Assembly (NCBI GenBank): GCA_003344405.1
Contig: NOWV01000082.1
Location: 124,001-188,000 of the forward strand
DNA from: Trichoplax sp. H2
Lineage: Eukaryota; Placozoa; Uniplacotomia; Trichoplacea
Direction of reading: 5' to 3'
DNA length: 64,000 nt
Shown here: positions 37,901 through 50,500 of the stretch, piece by piece
How the letters are laid out: every line of letters starts with the position of its first letter
Position numbering within the stretch: the stretch's first letter is position 1
Position numbers and translations under genes: made by a program
The notes under the pieces: model-generated
Told to the model about the DNA's origin: nothing
The model's input: only the letters and a program-made list of their open reading frames with translations
The model's database searches: none

Positions 37901-40217
37901 ATTCTAAAGATTAACTCAAAATATTACGTTTAATTTATGATTAGACTAATCTCATATTATACGTGCATCATATTTTAGAGAAGAATCGCTAAAACTGTGT
38001 AAATGTACATGAAACTGAAATAGCTGCTATCAACTTCATGTATCGAGTAAGTTATAACCGTCTGTTAAATCTATCGTTAAACGTACAGCTTGCGCCCTGT
38101 TTATACGTAACTGTTTATCAGGTCAAACTTTGTGTACGTGTATCTTTCTTGTACTCGCTCTTTCCAGTTAGGAACTTATAAAATAGCTAATATTCTAATA
38201 GCGAAAATATTCATCTTATGGATCATGGGGAATCATTTATTATGATTACTATATATCTTATCGATCTATTCCTTGAGATTTGAAAATTATATAATTTTTT
38301 GAATTTTTTTACCCAATCTTTATCAGGATACCCTCCCCATCCTTATCGTATTTATTTGAAAAGGTTTGTAAATTTGAGAATTATTCAAACAATGTTAATT
38401 CTGCAAACTATTATAATAAGCATTATTTTGAAATAAAACTGAGATTAACACTTAGCCATTCTCTTTTTGATTAGTGTAATGCTGCCTTTAGTGGAAACAA
38501 GCTGCAATTCCGTTACTTAGCTTACAAAATATGTATCTCCGATGTTTCTTTCGTAGTAGCTTCCCATATTAACGACTTCTTCTGGTTACTTTAGCATAAA
38601 CTAGTTGACAGTCTTAAATTATTATTACCATTAGCCTCATTCTTATTGGAACTGTGTCTGAACTGTAGGGTAAATTGTCGCCCTTTAAGAATTGCAAATA
38701 TAAAAATAAATTATATTTACTACCACGTAAAATTATACGGTCTTAAGAATATATCTATCCAAAAGATGTATATTAATTATGACTTTATGCAATGAACCTG
38801 TAACGGTTTACTCTGTGAACCGTGTTGCTAAGGCTGAAATCAAATTATTTAGTTCTTGGATTCTACCGCTAATAGTGTAGAAAGACGTGGGCTACTAGGG
38901 ATTTTTCAATTAAATTAATTAGAGATCCCTAAGTTTGTTGGATAATCTAACGTGTTATAGCCAGCTTACTGTCTTCATAAGATGGATACCAGAAATCAAG
39001 AATTCAAGGATAAATCCGTGTTATTTTCGTAACAATTATCTAAATTATAAAGCCAGTTACCAATTAATGATTATGAATAACTTCCCATCTTACTTAAATT
39101 AGAGCTCATTGGCTGGATTCTTTATTAAAATCACGCTTGACCTCAGGAATATTATAATTCTATTACCTAAGTCAAAGATGCATTTTAGATATTGTTTGTT
39201 AATAATTAAAATACAGTACTTGAATATATCCTTTACGGCCGTATCACATTTCATCCGCTTAATATCTGATTGGAAGTTTAATTGTATATATATAATCGTT
39301 TAAAAGTTTGGCTTTTGCTTTAGTTTAGTGAATCTTTTATATATAAATTCTTGAAATCTAATTTCATAGTATGGTCAGTCATTTTCATTTTGGAATTACA
39401 AAATACTTGACGCAAGTATACCAAAAATAGTGCAAGGATTTTAGTTTCAGTATTTTTAAGTAATTTATTGATGTACGTATACTATCGTAACTTAAATAGA
39501 TTTGGATCCGTATTGTGTTACATGGTTTTAACATCCTACGCCATGAACCCAAATTTTACTAAGCCCTCGCCACTCGATACTAAGGCGGGTGAAATATGAG
39601 AGATTATTATTGTAAATAAAATGCCCTAATTCATAGCACATTAATGGATCTCAGAATAAGCGCATTATACAGCATTACGGGGCTGTAACCGTACTATTTA
39701 GAGCTTCGGGCTGGATTATAGGAAATTCCATGTTACGACCATTGCGTCAGAGTTGTTTCTTCTAAAGAGGGATTCTAACGAGCATTGCTGATCAGATAAC
39801 CGGGTAATTAAGAATCGTGAAAGAATTGAAACTTTATTATTAATTTTTAATGGTTTCAAGATAGGATAATTTAGACGAGATATAACGAGCATTACTGATC
39901 AAATAATTGGGATATTAAGAATCGTAAAGGAATTGAAACTTTATTATTGATTTCTAATGATTTTAAGATAATTTAGACGAGATATAAATTATGTTGTAGT
40001 CATTAAGTAAAAATCATAGTTGAAGCTATAATATTAAACATTGTTAGAATACGCAGGAAACAAATAAACCGAAGAAATTTCTAAATGGGAATGCAACATC
40101 GGTGGATAATACATTAGCACTAAATTGATTGTAACAAAAAATGACCTGACGAGATGATACAATCAGTAACGTTCCATTGCCTTATTAATGAGATTTAGTT
40201 GCCTGATGTTTGTACTC
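34953..40217. other. Gene-poor AT-rich stretch
   Basis: Over 5 kb with no supported gene on either strand and hardly any GTAC/CTGTA words. A possible short exon opens at an ATG near 37354 (RNRLHLLFLSTAINY) and runs into a GTATGT donor near 37441, but no partner exon was found. A tandem duplication at 39776-39985 is listed separately. Confidence 0.45.
39776..39985. repeat. Diverged tandem duplication, about 107-base unit
   Basis: Two adjacent copies start with TAACGAGCATT(G/A)CTGATCA and end with AATTTAGACGAGATA; the first covers about 39776-39882, the second about 39883-39985, with scattered substitutions and a short deletion in copy 2. No ORF spans it. Confidence 0.75.
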
Positions 40218-43200
40218 TTACATGTCGTCATTGCGTTTCCTAATAGTTGAAATTAGCTGTCTTACTTTCTCATTAAGTTAAAAGTATAATTGAAGATTGG
40301 AAAATTTAAGTTTACCTGGGCGTTGCTCGTATAATATTATCAACTCTTAATACCATTTCCGCTGCTTCCGCGGCAGAAATCACAATCTGACGTTTTACTT
40401 GGTAAGATTCTGTGATACCAATTGCTTTCATATCGCCAATCGTTGCATTAATCATATCTAATTGAAATATATATAGTTGTTACGATTACCAATCCTTACG
40501 GAAAATAAACAATGCACTTATCAGTAAATAACTAATCACCTAGTCCGGCAGTTCTTTCCTTTTTAGAATGGGCAGCTCGAAGGCGAGTAATCAAATCTGC
40601 GCTGTCATATCCAGCATTATCGGAAATAATAGTAGGCAACTGAAATTATAACGAAAGAATAAATGAAGTTGCATTTATAAAATTATTACCGTATAACATT
40701 TAAGGATTAATGTTACTAACCTGACGTAAGGCTTTCGCGAAAGACTCTATAGCAATAGCTTCTTTACCAGGTGTTTTAGCAGCTAATTCGGAAACAGCAT
40801 TTGCCATTAGCATTTCTGAACATCCACCACCATATACAACTCTAGTTTCTTTAATTGTTTGTGTTAGAACACATAAAGCATCATGTAGTGATCGATCTGC
40901 TTCGTCTAAAATTTGCTGTGTAGCTCCTCGTAATACTATGGTGCAAGCTTCACCAAGTGAAACACCTGAAAATCTTATAAGCTAAAATAGACAAAACGAA
41001 TGCAAGAATTTATTATTAATTTCAAATGCTTAGTATTCTCAGTACATAGCTATTACAATATTTACGGTAATAGGACTTACTCTGTCTTCACCGATAATTA
41101 CTTCTTCAATACACTTGCAAGTCCCCAATTTTACTTGATCAGGGTGGGTAAAAGTAGATACAATCTCACCTCCTAATGAGTACAAAAATTTTAAGGTTAC
41201 AAGCCTTTTGTATAGTTAAATAAAATCTTCAACCCTTGCTAACCACGATGAGCTTTTAATTTATGTAAGAATATTCATATCATTTTACCAGTTACTAAGG
41301 CTAAACGTTCAACTCCTTCAAAGTCAGCGTGTTCAATTGCCATTACGCCGGCATCTGCAAATAGCTGTTCTGGGTAGTTATATATAAGTTGTCTAATAAA
41401 TAAAGCACCGTAGAGAATTAATAAGTAATGATTTGCAATGTATATTAAAGTCAGCTAACACCAACCTATTTATGAAGCAATTTATGTTGTGCTTTAATAT
41501 TGCTTCAACTTTTTCTTTCATTTTTATCTACACACAGAAAAAATAACGTTGATTATTACATTATAACACATCTGATTTCAGGCTTATACATACAGTATAT
41601 ATCTAATTAACGTGTGCTTATTAAAATGAGACGACCTTCTCTGCCTCCTCTAATTCTGCCACTTTAGCGGTGGAATCAACTCGTACACGTGAGCCGAAAA
41701 CCTGATTCAGGTGATACGTAATTTAGTTGATACATTAAAATAACCTTAAAAAACATCGTTCAATATCGAATAAGTATACTTATGTAGTTAGAGAATCCGT
41801 TTATAAAACCTTAATCTTATCAGTATCCATTGGCGTGTTTGCAATTAATATGCGGGCATTTTCGATCCGCTTCGGTTGGTGAACTCCAATCGTTTTGTCT
41901 AGTAAAAATCCTATGAATTGAAGGTATATGATCTTAAAAACTAGTAAGGAATAATCTAGAATACCGTTCATTTATGGTGCGGTAATGTGCATAAAAAGGC
42001 TCACCTTCGTCTAAGTATGAATCAACCAGGTTACCGCCCAACTTTTTTATTAGATGTATTGCATCCAAATTGCCACTACCCTTCAATCTCAGTACGGCTT
42101 CAACAGCTAGTTTGCTAAAGTGTTCCTTATGTTGTGTTAAAATCTTTGAACTTAGCGTTGTTCGAGCAATATTCATTAAATCCTTTGAAAGATTAAATGT
42201 AACTGTTGTCAAAATTTGCTGTTGACAAATCTAGAATAATAATTTCTATTTATGTAAATGAACAATTTATATGCCGTATTAAGTTAAATTTTTAGATTGA
42301 AAACAGAATACGCACATTTCTAAACTGATCCTCGTCACCTCCGTGATCTTCCGCAACAGATGTTAGCACGTCGACGGCAGTTTTCGCCGCAAGACGCCAT
42401 CCACGAATAATCGTTTGAGGATGCATTTTCATTGCTATTAAATGTTCAGCTTCCTACATGCGTTTATTAAGAAGGCGTAAAAGTAGCATAATCATCAGAT
42501 AATGTATACTTGCAAAGCTTTTCGGCTTGAAAATTAATAAGTATTTTCAATTTCATTACGCTACTTAATAATATAGCATTACCCTTAGTAGTTCACTAGC
42601 TAAGACAGTAACACTTGTTGTACCATCACCGACCTCATCATCTTGAACTTTAGATAAATCTGCATGCAATCGAATCGTTATAAAAATCATTTAATTCCGA
42701 GTTAAGAGAATACCGCATTGCACAATCGGATATACACAAAAGGAAGAGGCACATCGGTTAAACTTACCAACTAAAATTTTTGCAACAGGATTATCAACAC
42801 CAATTGATCTCAGGATTGTCGCTCCATCATTAGTAACTTGAATAGAACTTTCTCGTCCCGGAACAGAAGATAAAAGGACTTTATCCTACAGATAAGTTAT
42901 GACGAACTAGATTTAGTAAATATCCAAAGTTATCAAATGTACTTATTTTAGTCAGTGGAACAAATAACTTACCATTCCTTTTGGCCCAAGCGTGCTTTTG
43001 ACTAGATCTCCTATAGCTATTGCTCCAACAAATGCTGACTATCAACCAAGTAAGAATCAGGTAAAGACAACGGTATTAAACTTAGGTAACGATTTTATTC
43101 AGTATAAAATCCTTTTGTTAATATAGTACATTGATGTGTTATGTTTCTTTGATTGATAAAATGAATAAATTAGATTATATTTTTTCCAGGAATATCACTA

Positions 43201-43381
43201 AAATATTCAGTATAGTGATTTGTTATTTGGTGGCAAGCGTATAACGGCATACAAGAGCTAATAGGAGTTATAGATTATTAGTGCATTGTACGAGCCTTTG
43301 CAAAGGTCTCACCGTTCGCGCTGATTCAGCTTTTTCCTCTTCCGAGCCAGCTTCGAGAACAGGATAAGATAGTAAAGATGC
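40218..43381 (-). CDS. CCT2: Chaperonin TRiC/CCT subunit beta (CCT2)
   Basis: Subunit of the cytosolic chaperonin that folds actin and tubulin. At least 15 coding exons from 43313-43381 ([12 protein letters not shown], lacking only the first Met) to 40218-40239. Markers in order: [145 protein letters not shown] and [20 protein letters not shown]. The set is specific for the beta subunit and ATP-binding GDGTT is intact. The C-terminus KRNDDM replaces the vertebrate KRVPDHHPC. The loop before VTNDG is two residues longer than in vertebrates. The initiator Met sits on an upstream exon, best candidate 44080-44082. Divergent from ZNF593. Confidence 0.96.
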
Positions 43382-44079
43382 CTACAGTGAAATGTCAAAT
43401 GTTTAAAAAAATCTAAAATCTCATTAGGTAAAAGAAAAATTTACAGCCACTTATGGTGTAATTAGCAATATAGAATACGTGTATTCGTAACACATCGGAT
43501 AGCGAAACACCATCATTCTAATCTTTATGGATTTTGGATTCTTTTACATTCGGTTATGTCAAGATTCATTATTAATAAACAATACTGTATGTAGTACACA
43601 ATATCATAGAACTCAATCATGGTTACTTCGCATCGTATTGAATATTTTATCTTGTATACTACAGTACTTTAGGATAGTTGGAAGCAGTATGGTCATAAAA
43701 GTCGAACACGTGCATCATGAACCATAAACGCACTACTGTACCTTTTTATATACACTCTACTACTATGCAGTATCTCATTAATGACGCAAACCAATTAAGC
43801 GAAATTATTGAAGATAGATTAGGTCTGGTTTAGGAATTAAATATTGTAACCGAAATTGAATAAGAAGTTCACTGCAGATATACAAAAAGAAGTTGTGCCT
43901 ATGCACGTCAGCCCATCTCTGGTACTAGCGCGAGTACGCGACCGTCAGCCGAAGTAGGGTTTGTATATTTGCTATTTCGTTGAAATTTTTTCTCAGTAGG
44001 ATCCAAAATCAGCTACTCTAGGATCTGATAGCTGTAATGTAGGCTAAGAGATATAAGCTAAATATTTTTAAATATTTAC

Positions 44080-44082
44080 CAT
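44080..44082 (-). CDS. CCT2: Putative start-codon-only first exon of CCT2
   Basis: An ATG directly followed by a GTAAAT donor would splice in phase 0 to the exon starting at 43381 (Ala-Ser-Leu-Leu). It lies about 170 bases from the pentamer block. The alternative is ATGATG near 43512 with a weaker GTGTTT donor. Confidence 0.4.
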
Positions 44083-44249
44083 TTCTAAAAACGTAAAATA
44101 TACGAAACTGATTCGACGAAGCTTAAATGGAAGCTTAATTCGCAGGACGTCGCTGATTTCTAATATTATTTGCGGCGTGGACTGAAAAACTTTAACTACC
44201 GCTATCACGATGATTTCCGTTACACTTAGTGGTCAGAGTCAGAGGATAT

Positions 44250-44880
44250 TGTACTGTGTGGCATTTACTATACAGTACAGTACAGTACAGTACTGTACTG
44301 TACGTTTCAGTGATATACAGTACAATGAGAACCTGTAATTTTGTAGTCGGCATACAGTACTGTACACTGTACTGTACAGTACTGTATTCAAAGTTTTAAA
44401 CACGACCATGCTGAAACGTCTCAAACTATGGTATTCACTTACTAGAACTCATATTCATAATTTCAGCTAATTCTATAAAGATTTTAGTGTGCACCTAAAC
44501 AGTACATCATGCTGAAATACACTTCTAACTCTGCGTACTGTCGCCGCTTTTCCTACCGTTTAATGTACTGTAGACTGTAGGATGAAAATAGTATCAATGT
44601 ACTGTACAGTACAGTACTGTAGGCTTGATAGCACGAGGGTGGATGCCCGCGTGATCTTTTTCGTTCCAGTACAGTTCAGTACAGTACAGTACTGTACTGT
44701 ACAGTACATTGTTATAATTAATTTATTTAATGCGATCATACGGTAGGTACAGTACTGTACTGTACTATCACATCACAATTAAGCACATTATAGTACGGTA
44801 CAGTACCGAGCTCGTATTACAGTACTTACTTATCCACTGATTTAACTTGAGGTTCACTGTACAGTACAATTATAATTTGT
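44250..44880. repeat. GTAC/CTGTA block in the CCT2-ZNF593 divergent promoter
   Basis: Five sub-runs of the pentamer at about 44270-44305, 44353-44385, 44596-44620, 44668-44710 and 44745-44810, in both orientations and with many perfect palindromes. The last words end about 20 bases before the ZNF593 start. Confidence 0.9.
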
Positions 44881-44892
44881 GATATTACAACT

Positions 44893-45793
44893 ATGGGTAG
44901 GGTAAGAAGGAAAAGAGTGCATAAGAACATCAAAGACATTAAAAAGAAGGCTCGTACAAGGCATAAAACTAAAGATATTGATCAAATACATCAGGACTTG
45001 AGGAATGAAAATGCGAGAAAATTACTACAACAGTCTCCTGATATGGATCTGCCAGGATTAGCACAGTTCTACTGCTTAGAATGCGCGTAAGTTTTACCGC
45101 CAATGGACATTTCTGTACACAGTGCGTTGTACCTACTCGAATATTATTGTAATTTGTATAATTACGGGTATCATATTATATTATGCGATTTAATTTATAC
45201 AAACTGTGGTGCACTGTACTGTGGGTAAACCTGTAAGCACTCACATACTGTACAAGTGCCAGTCAATATTATCGAACTGAAAACGAATTATTATATGCTA
45301 TCTCGTCATTTTTTTATGCTTCCAGGAGATATTTCATTGACCAGAAGGCGTTAACCGACCATAAGAAACAAAAAGTGCACAGGAATAGGTATCTAATTTG
45401 TTATCCTTTACGAAGAATGTAAATATTTTAGCAAGGATTACTTTCAGTGATAACTTCTAAATTCGTAATGCTGTATCATTATGTCATACATTTTACTCAA
45501 AATACGTTTTGTGACTTATAAAGGATTATTGATTTCAATATCGTTTATTAGAAAAATAGTTTTTCCCTTAGGTTATTAAACATATGCTTGGAATATCGAT
45601 GAAACTAAAGTAAAATGTGTGTTTTCTTTGTAGATTAAAAGAACTGAAATTGGAGCCGTATACACAGCACGAATCCGATGCTGCAGGTGGCATGGGTTCG
45701 TACCATGGTCCGAAAGAGGCAGTTACATCCAAAGAAGGCATCTACCCTCTTTTACGATATAACAATACGACTAAGAGTTTATGGTGTGCGTAA
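44893..45793 (+). CDS. ZNF593: ZNF593/Bud20-type zinc finger protein
   Basis: Pre-60S ribosome assembly factor of the ZNF593/Bud20 family. Exons 44893-45086, 45326-45388 and 45634-45793; phases agree and give 138 residues. A basic N-terminus ([18 protein letters not shown]) is followed by [10 protein letters not shown], the family motif [17 protein letters not shown], and a C2H2 finger C-x2-C ... H-x6-H with [17 protein letters not shown]. The C-terminal [15 protein letters not shown] is also conserved in the family. Expected in the nucleolus and nucleoplasm. Confidence 0.95.
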
Positions 45794-47551
45794 AATGTAC
45801 ACTAAATGTATACTATAGTACTAACACGTTCGCATTGTAACTTTTGAAGTGTAGCAGATTAGCTACTGCGATGTACAAGATATGGTGCGTTTTAATTGGT
45901 GTATTTGTGACGAAGAAAATATTGTCCTTGCGGTAATAGAAAGATTTTACATTATTTCAAGAAGCCACTTGATTTAACTAAAATTTACAAAATTTTAGAC
46001 GGATTATATATTATACGGGTATGCTATTGTGATCTTTATTATGGCTTATTCATATAAGGTAATATGTTTTCTCATGTCAATAGTTATTCCTGATTGACCA
46101 TGATGGTTTTATTTTGTTATGTACTGTTGTACTAGTAACAAAATTACAGAAATGCCAATTAGATCTTATTTTTTCATCGAGTTGATACTATATTGGTGAG
46201 TTATTTGCTAAGACATTTTATCGGATATAGTTTTGGCCTGGAATATCTTAAATATTAAAATAAATTTTATCTTCAGTTTAACAAAGTATGTGGTATCGAT
46301 ATTTTTGTATAAAATTTATAGATATTAATACGTATGTCTGAGTTTGCAGGATTGGTATGATTTTAGGATTGAGAATGTGTTGGGAATAAGAATTATGAAC
46401 AGATCTATCAAGAAACTTAGGCTACTATTTCATATTAAATCAACGCTGTAACTATAATTTAAAACCATAACAATCACAGTGCGAAGTGGTTTGTCTAGAG
46501 TGATTGCTAATCAACGAGTGAAATAAATGATTGGCCAGTTATTCATACGCACATATTAAGTACTGAGGTTATACAGTATACGAGTAGATGGACAAAACGT
46601 ATTCATTGAAGCGACCATATAGATGTATAGTAGACACTATTATGATATTTTTATTTCGTAAAAAATGAACTAAACCCAATGAAAACGCTACCTTACAATA
46701 TTTTAGTAAATGACGTAAATTATATATATTTAGATTCATATGAAAGGTACAGAATCTAAATAAAGAACGATAAAATACTTGCGATAAGGAAAATCGCAGT
46801 AAATCCGAATTAGAGTAAATCAGAACTCGATCAATTTCTTCTGAACTTTGTAAAAATACTATTCGTCCAGGTAAGAATTAGCTGTTTAAGATATCTTTAA
46901 GTATTTCACTCCTGTAAGAATTCGCAACAAATTTTTAGATTTGGATCCTTGAGCTAATGCCAAGATAAAGCGGTACGCGTTTTGAAGATGTATAAATTGT
47001 AACCGTAACAAGTAATAAAATAGGCACACCACTTTGAAACACAGATATTCATATCTATAATTAAGGTGTAAAAGTAATCTGTAAATAATTAAAAGGAATA
47101 TTACGTAATACACAATTAAATCCCAAAAATATTCTACTTCAATCTGATATTAAAGAAATCAAATTTTAAGTAAAATTGTATATAAGTTAGTATTTTTTGT
47201 CTCAGGTATTATATAGAAAGATTTTAATAGTATACAGTGAATTAATATCACATCGTTCATTCACTACAAATCCGGAGAAACGAAGGTACGTTTACACGGT
47301 CGTTTCGCAATCGTCTTTACTCGTCGACTGATTTCGTTTCGTTTCTAACGTATTTCAGGGATAAATAGTAAATTAGAAAATTTAACCTGATTTATTTAAA
47401 GTGAATCAATTTCATAACAGGCCACAATCAGCTATTAAGTAGAACCTTGAATAAGATCCACAACCTCTAAGTAGTTCAATTTAATTGCAAGGCTAAGAGA
47501 GGATAGACCCTATCATGAAAAGTTTATAAACGTCAGGAATTTTCTTATCAA
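45794..47551. other. Intergenic between convergent genes
   Basis: AT-rich, no supported exon and almost no pentamer words, in contrast with the divergent intergenic region on the other side of ZNF593. Confidence 0.55.
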
Positions 47552-50500
47552 TTAATTATAAACTAAAATCACATATGTTTTAACCATATAATCGGCTATT
47601 CCCGTTGCACTAGCACCAGCAGCTAGCATAGTATGAATTATTGACGTGTGTCGACAAGCAATGGCACAGTGTAGGCCAGTATGTCCACTATAATCATGCA
47701 GATGTATGTTGGTAAGTTAAAGTGCCTTCATGAGATCACATAGTTAAGTAATTTAAGTATTACGTTCAAAAGCGTAAATGCACTTACAATGTTGTATCAG
47801 CTACATTTAAATCCATAGGGGCTACTGGAAAATTAAGTTATTTTGTAAACTCAAGGAATTAAGAAAAAAATCAAAAACATCAAAAGTACATATCCTACAT
47901 TTAAGTAATAATATTTTCAGAGTTTGCAACTGTCCATAACAGATAGCATAGTGTAATGCAGTGCGACCGCCGCTATCAGTAAATGTTGGTGATGCACCGG
48001 CTGATAAAAGATTTTCAACCTAATAAGTCAAATTATAAGATGTAAGAGTTGACAAAACTGTCATAATTACTAAACTAATGTATTTATAGCAAGTATTCAG
48101 GTCATGAAATTCTTTCCATTTGTGATTACCTGATTGCAATTACCAGTTCTACACGCTTCTAATAGTCCTAAAGATTGACAAAAGTACAAAGATCAGATTT
48201 ACCATTTTATAATATATTGTTTAAACACGATATACTGCTCGTACTCCTGTTTTTCAAAGCATTTCCTTCAATCCTAAAATGAAAATCTTGATGCATTAGT
48301 CATTTATAATCCATGAATAGATAAATAGGATTTGAATATTCTTTTACATGTGCGTATTACTGAGTTACTACAAAAACTGATCAAAGTACCTCCGATTTCT
48401 TGATTTAGAAGCTTCATTAGATAAGCAAACGTCTATCTCCGGGTCACTACAGAGTGATTAGTAGATATTAGTTTCGATTATCGACGTATTAAACACTTAT
48501 TGGTTATAATCAGGAAAAGATATAACTACAATTATACCAACCTTGCAGAGATAACGCGATACAGTGATTGATGGTGATCAATTTCCGTAATATCTATAAA
48601 TATTTATTGCACTTTAAATTAGAGGGATAACGTTTATGAAACTTATCTGAAATAACATATTACCTTCAGAATCAGATAATGCGCTACGGCGATTTTCGGG
48701 TAATAAATCTAATACATAAATTCCTCCTGTCATATATTCACTAACGGTATGAAATACTTCCTGCCAAATTGATTAGGACATAAAAGCAATACAGATACAA
48801 TTATTATAGTCACTAACCAACCTGTAAAATTATTGTTCATTTCATAAATTTTTACATGCACAAGACTGAGAGAAGTTATGGGATATAATTACCTCGCACG
48901 GATCAATATGAAAAAAATACTGGGAATATACCCCTAAAACTTTTAATTTAAAAAATTGATACTTATTAAGGTACAATCGGTCATGTATCACACACTATAT
49001 AAAAACACTTATACTTGTATGTCGCAAGTATTACTAACCATCCAAGAAAAACCATCTACTCCATAACGTCTCTTTTACTGAATGGTTTTTTCTCTGTTAT
49101 TATATAAATGAATTTCTACCGGTTACATATCAATCATAATCATTTAAATTTACGTAAACCGTTATCAGCCAACGATTAGAATTACCCTTAGAAAAAACTT
49201 CGTAATACTCGGTCTTGCCTCTTCCAGGCTACAGGATAACTTTAACTCAAGACAACCAATGGTATGGGCTGCAGTACAAACATTGGAGTCAAATTCAAGT
49301 TCAAAGAGGTTACACTACATTTATAAATACGTGTACACTGTACAGTGTAATAGTACATCGCTATCGTTCATCAAAACAACGTACGCACATTTGGCCTTAA
49401 TTACTGTGCCGTCATAATAAGCTGCTCTAAAATCAGCCATTGTTACTCTATGAACTTTGACTTGCACGACATCACTTGTCGTCGGACGTCTACCGATAGT
49501 TTATAAGAATGAGAAATCAGTTACAATTTGCGTCGCAAGGGTTTACACAAGACTTGCATTTCCGAGACCTACAGTGGCTGATGTCGAGATATCTTTCTCT
49601 GATGCCCATAAAGTAATAAAAAGATTTTTAAGCAATTTTATTTTATACAACTTTATTATTTAAAGTAATTAAAAACATATTCATTCACCTTCGATCTTTG
49701 TAACATCTGAGCTTGATTTCTAATTGACACGCGAATTATTGATGGAGCTAATCGACATGGCTCTAACGTTAGAAACACAATTAAGCCGAAAATTTCTATA
49801 AGTTTGAGATGGGTAACAAATATATGGTATTGCATTATAATTATCATTACCTCCATCAACCTGTACCGGTAACACCTTGAAAGTAGTTATTTTAACAGTA
49901 CGGCACTGAGTAATGCGCTCGCCATGTCCCCCAACAAACAGACCCGCCTTAGTAAGCATAAAATGATTTAGTTCAGAAGGGAGACTGGTAACAATTGTTT
50001 TGTAATATAGTTATAAAATGAATTGAAAAGCAAGAAATAACCAGTGATGATGCTGTTAATCCAACCACTTCCAAGTAACCGTCATCAAATCGCTGTGCTC
50101 TAAATGTCTGTAAACGATTTGTGATATTAAAATGATTATAGTTCACGTTTTTTAACAGATTCATTAATAAATACGTACAGGATAGTCTCGAGGATTAGGA
50201 TTACCCCAAGGGGTTGTACCGGCTCCATACCTAGGGATATCATAACTAAATTTATACTTACTAACATGTATAATATACAGCCGAGTTTTATCCTACTTCG
50301 ATATGTTTAATAGAGCCAAGGCGCATAACTTTAATTCTCGAACTTTTGGCGTTAAGTCTTCTCCATCACACTTTATGGAATAGTTCAATAAAATAAAATT
50401 AGTTAGATAAAGCCAATTAAAAGATAGGAAATCATAAGATTAGTCATCGACGGTAACAACCTCAAGAGTGATATTATCGACTAAATCTCTTGATTTCCAT

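Noticed and set aside
49215-49663. Plus-strand ORFs of 61 and 68 residues
   Set aside because: They lie inside the DGK gene on the opposite strand and show no domain; the DGK exons in this interval remain unresolved but are expected on the minus strand.
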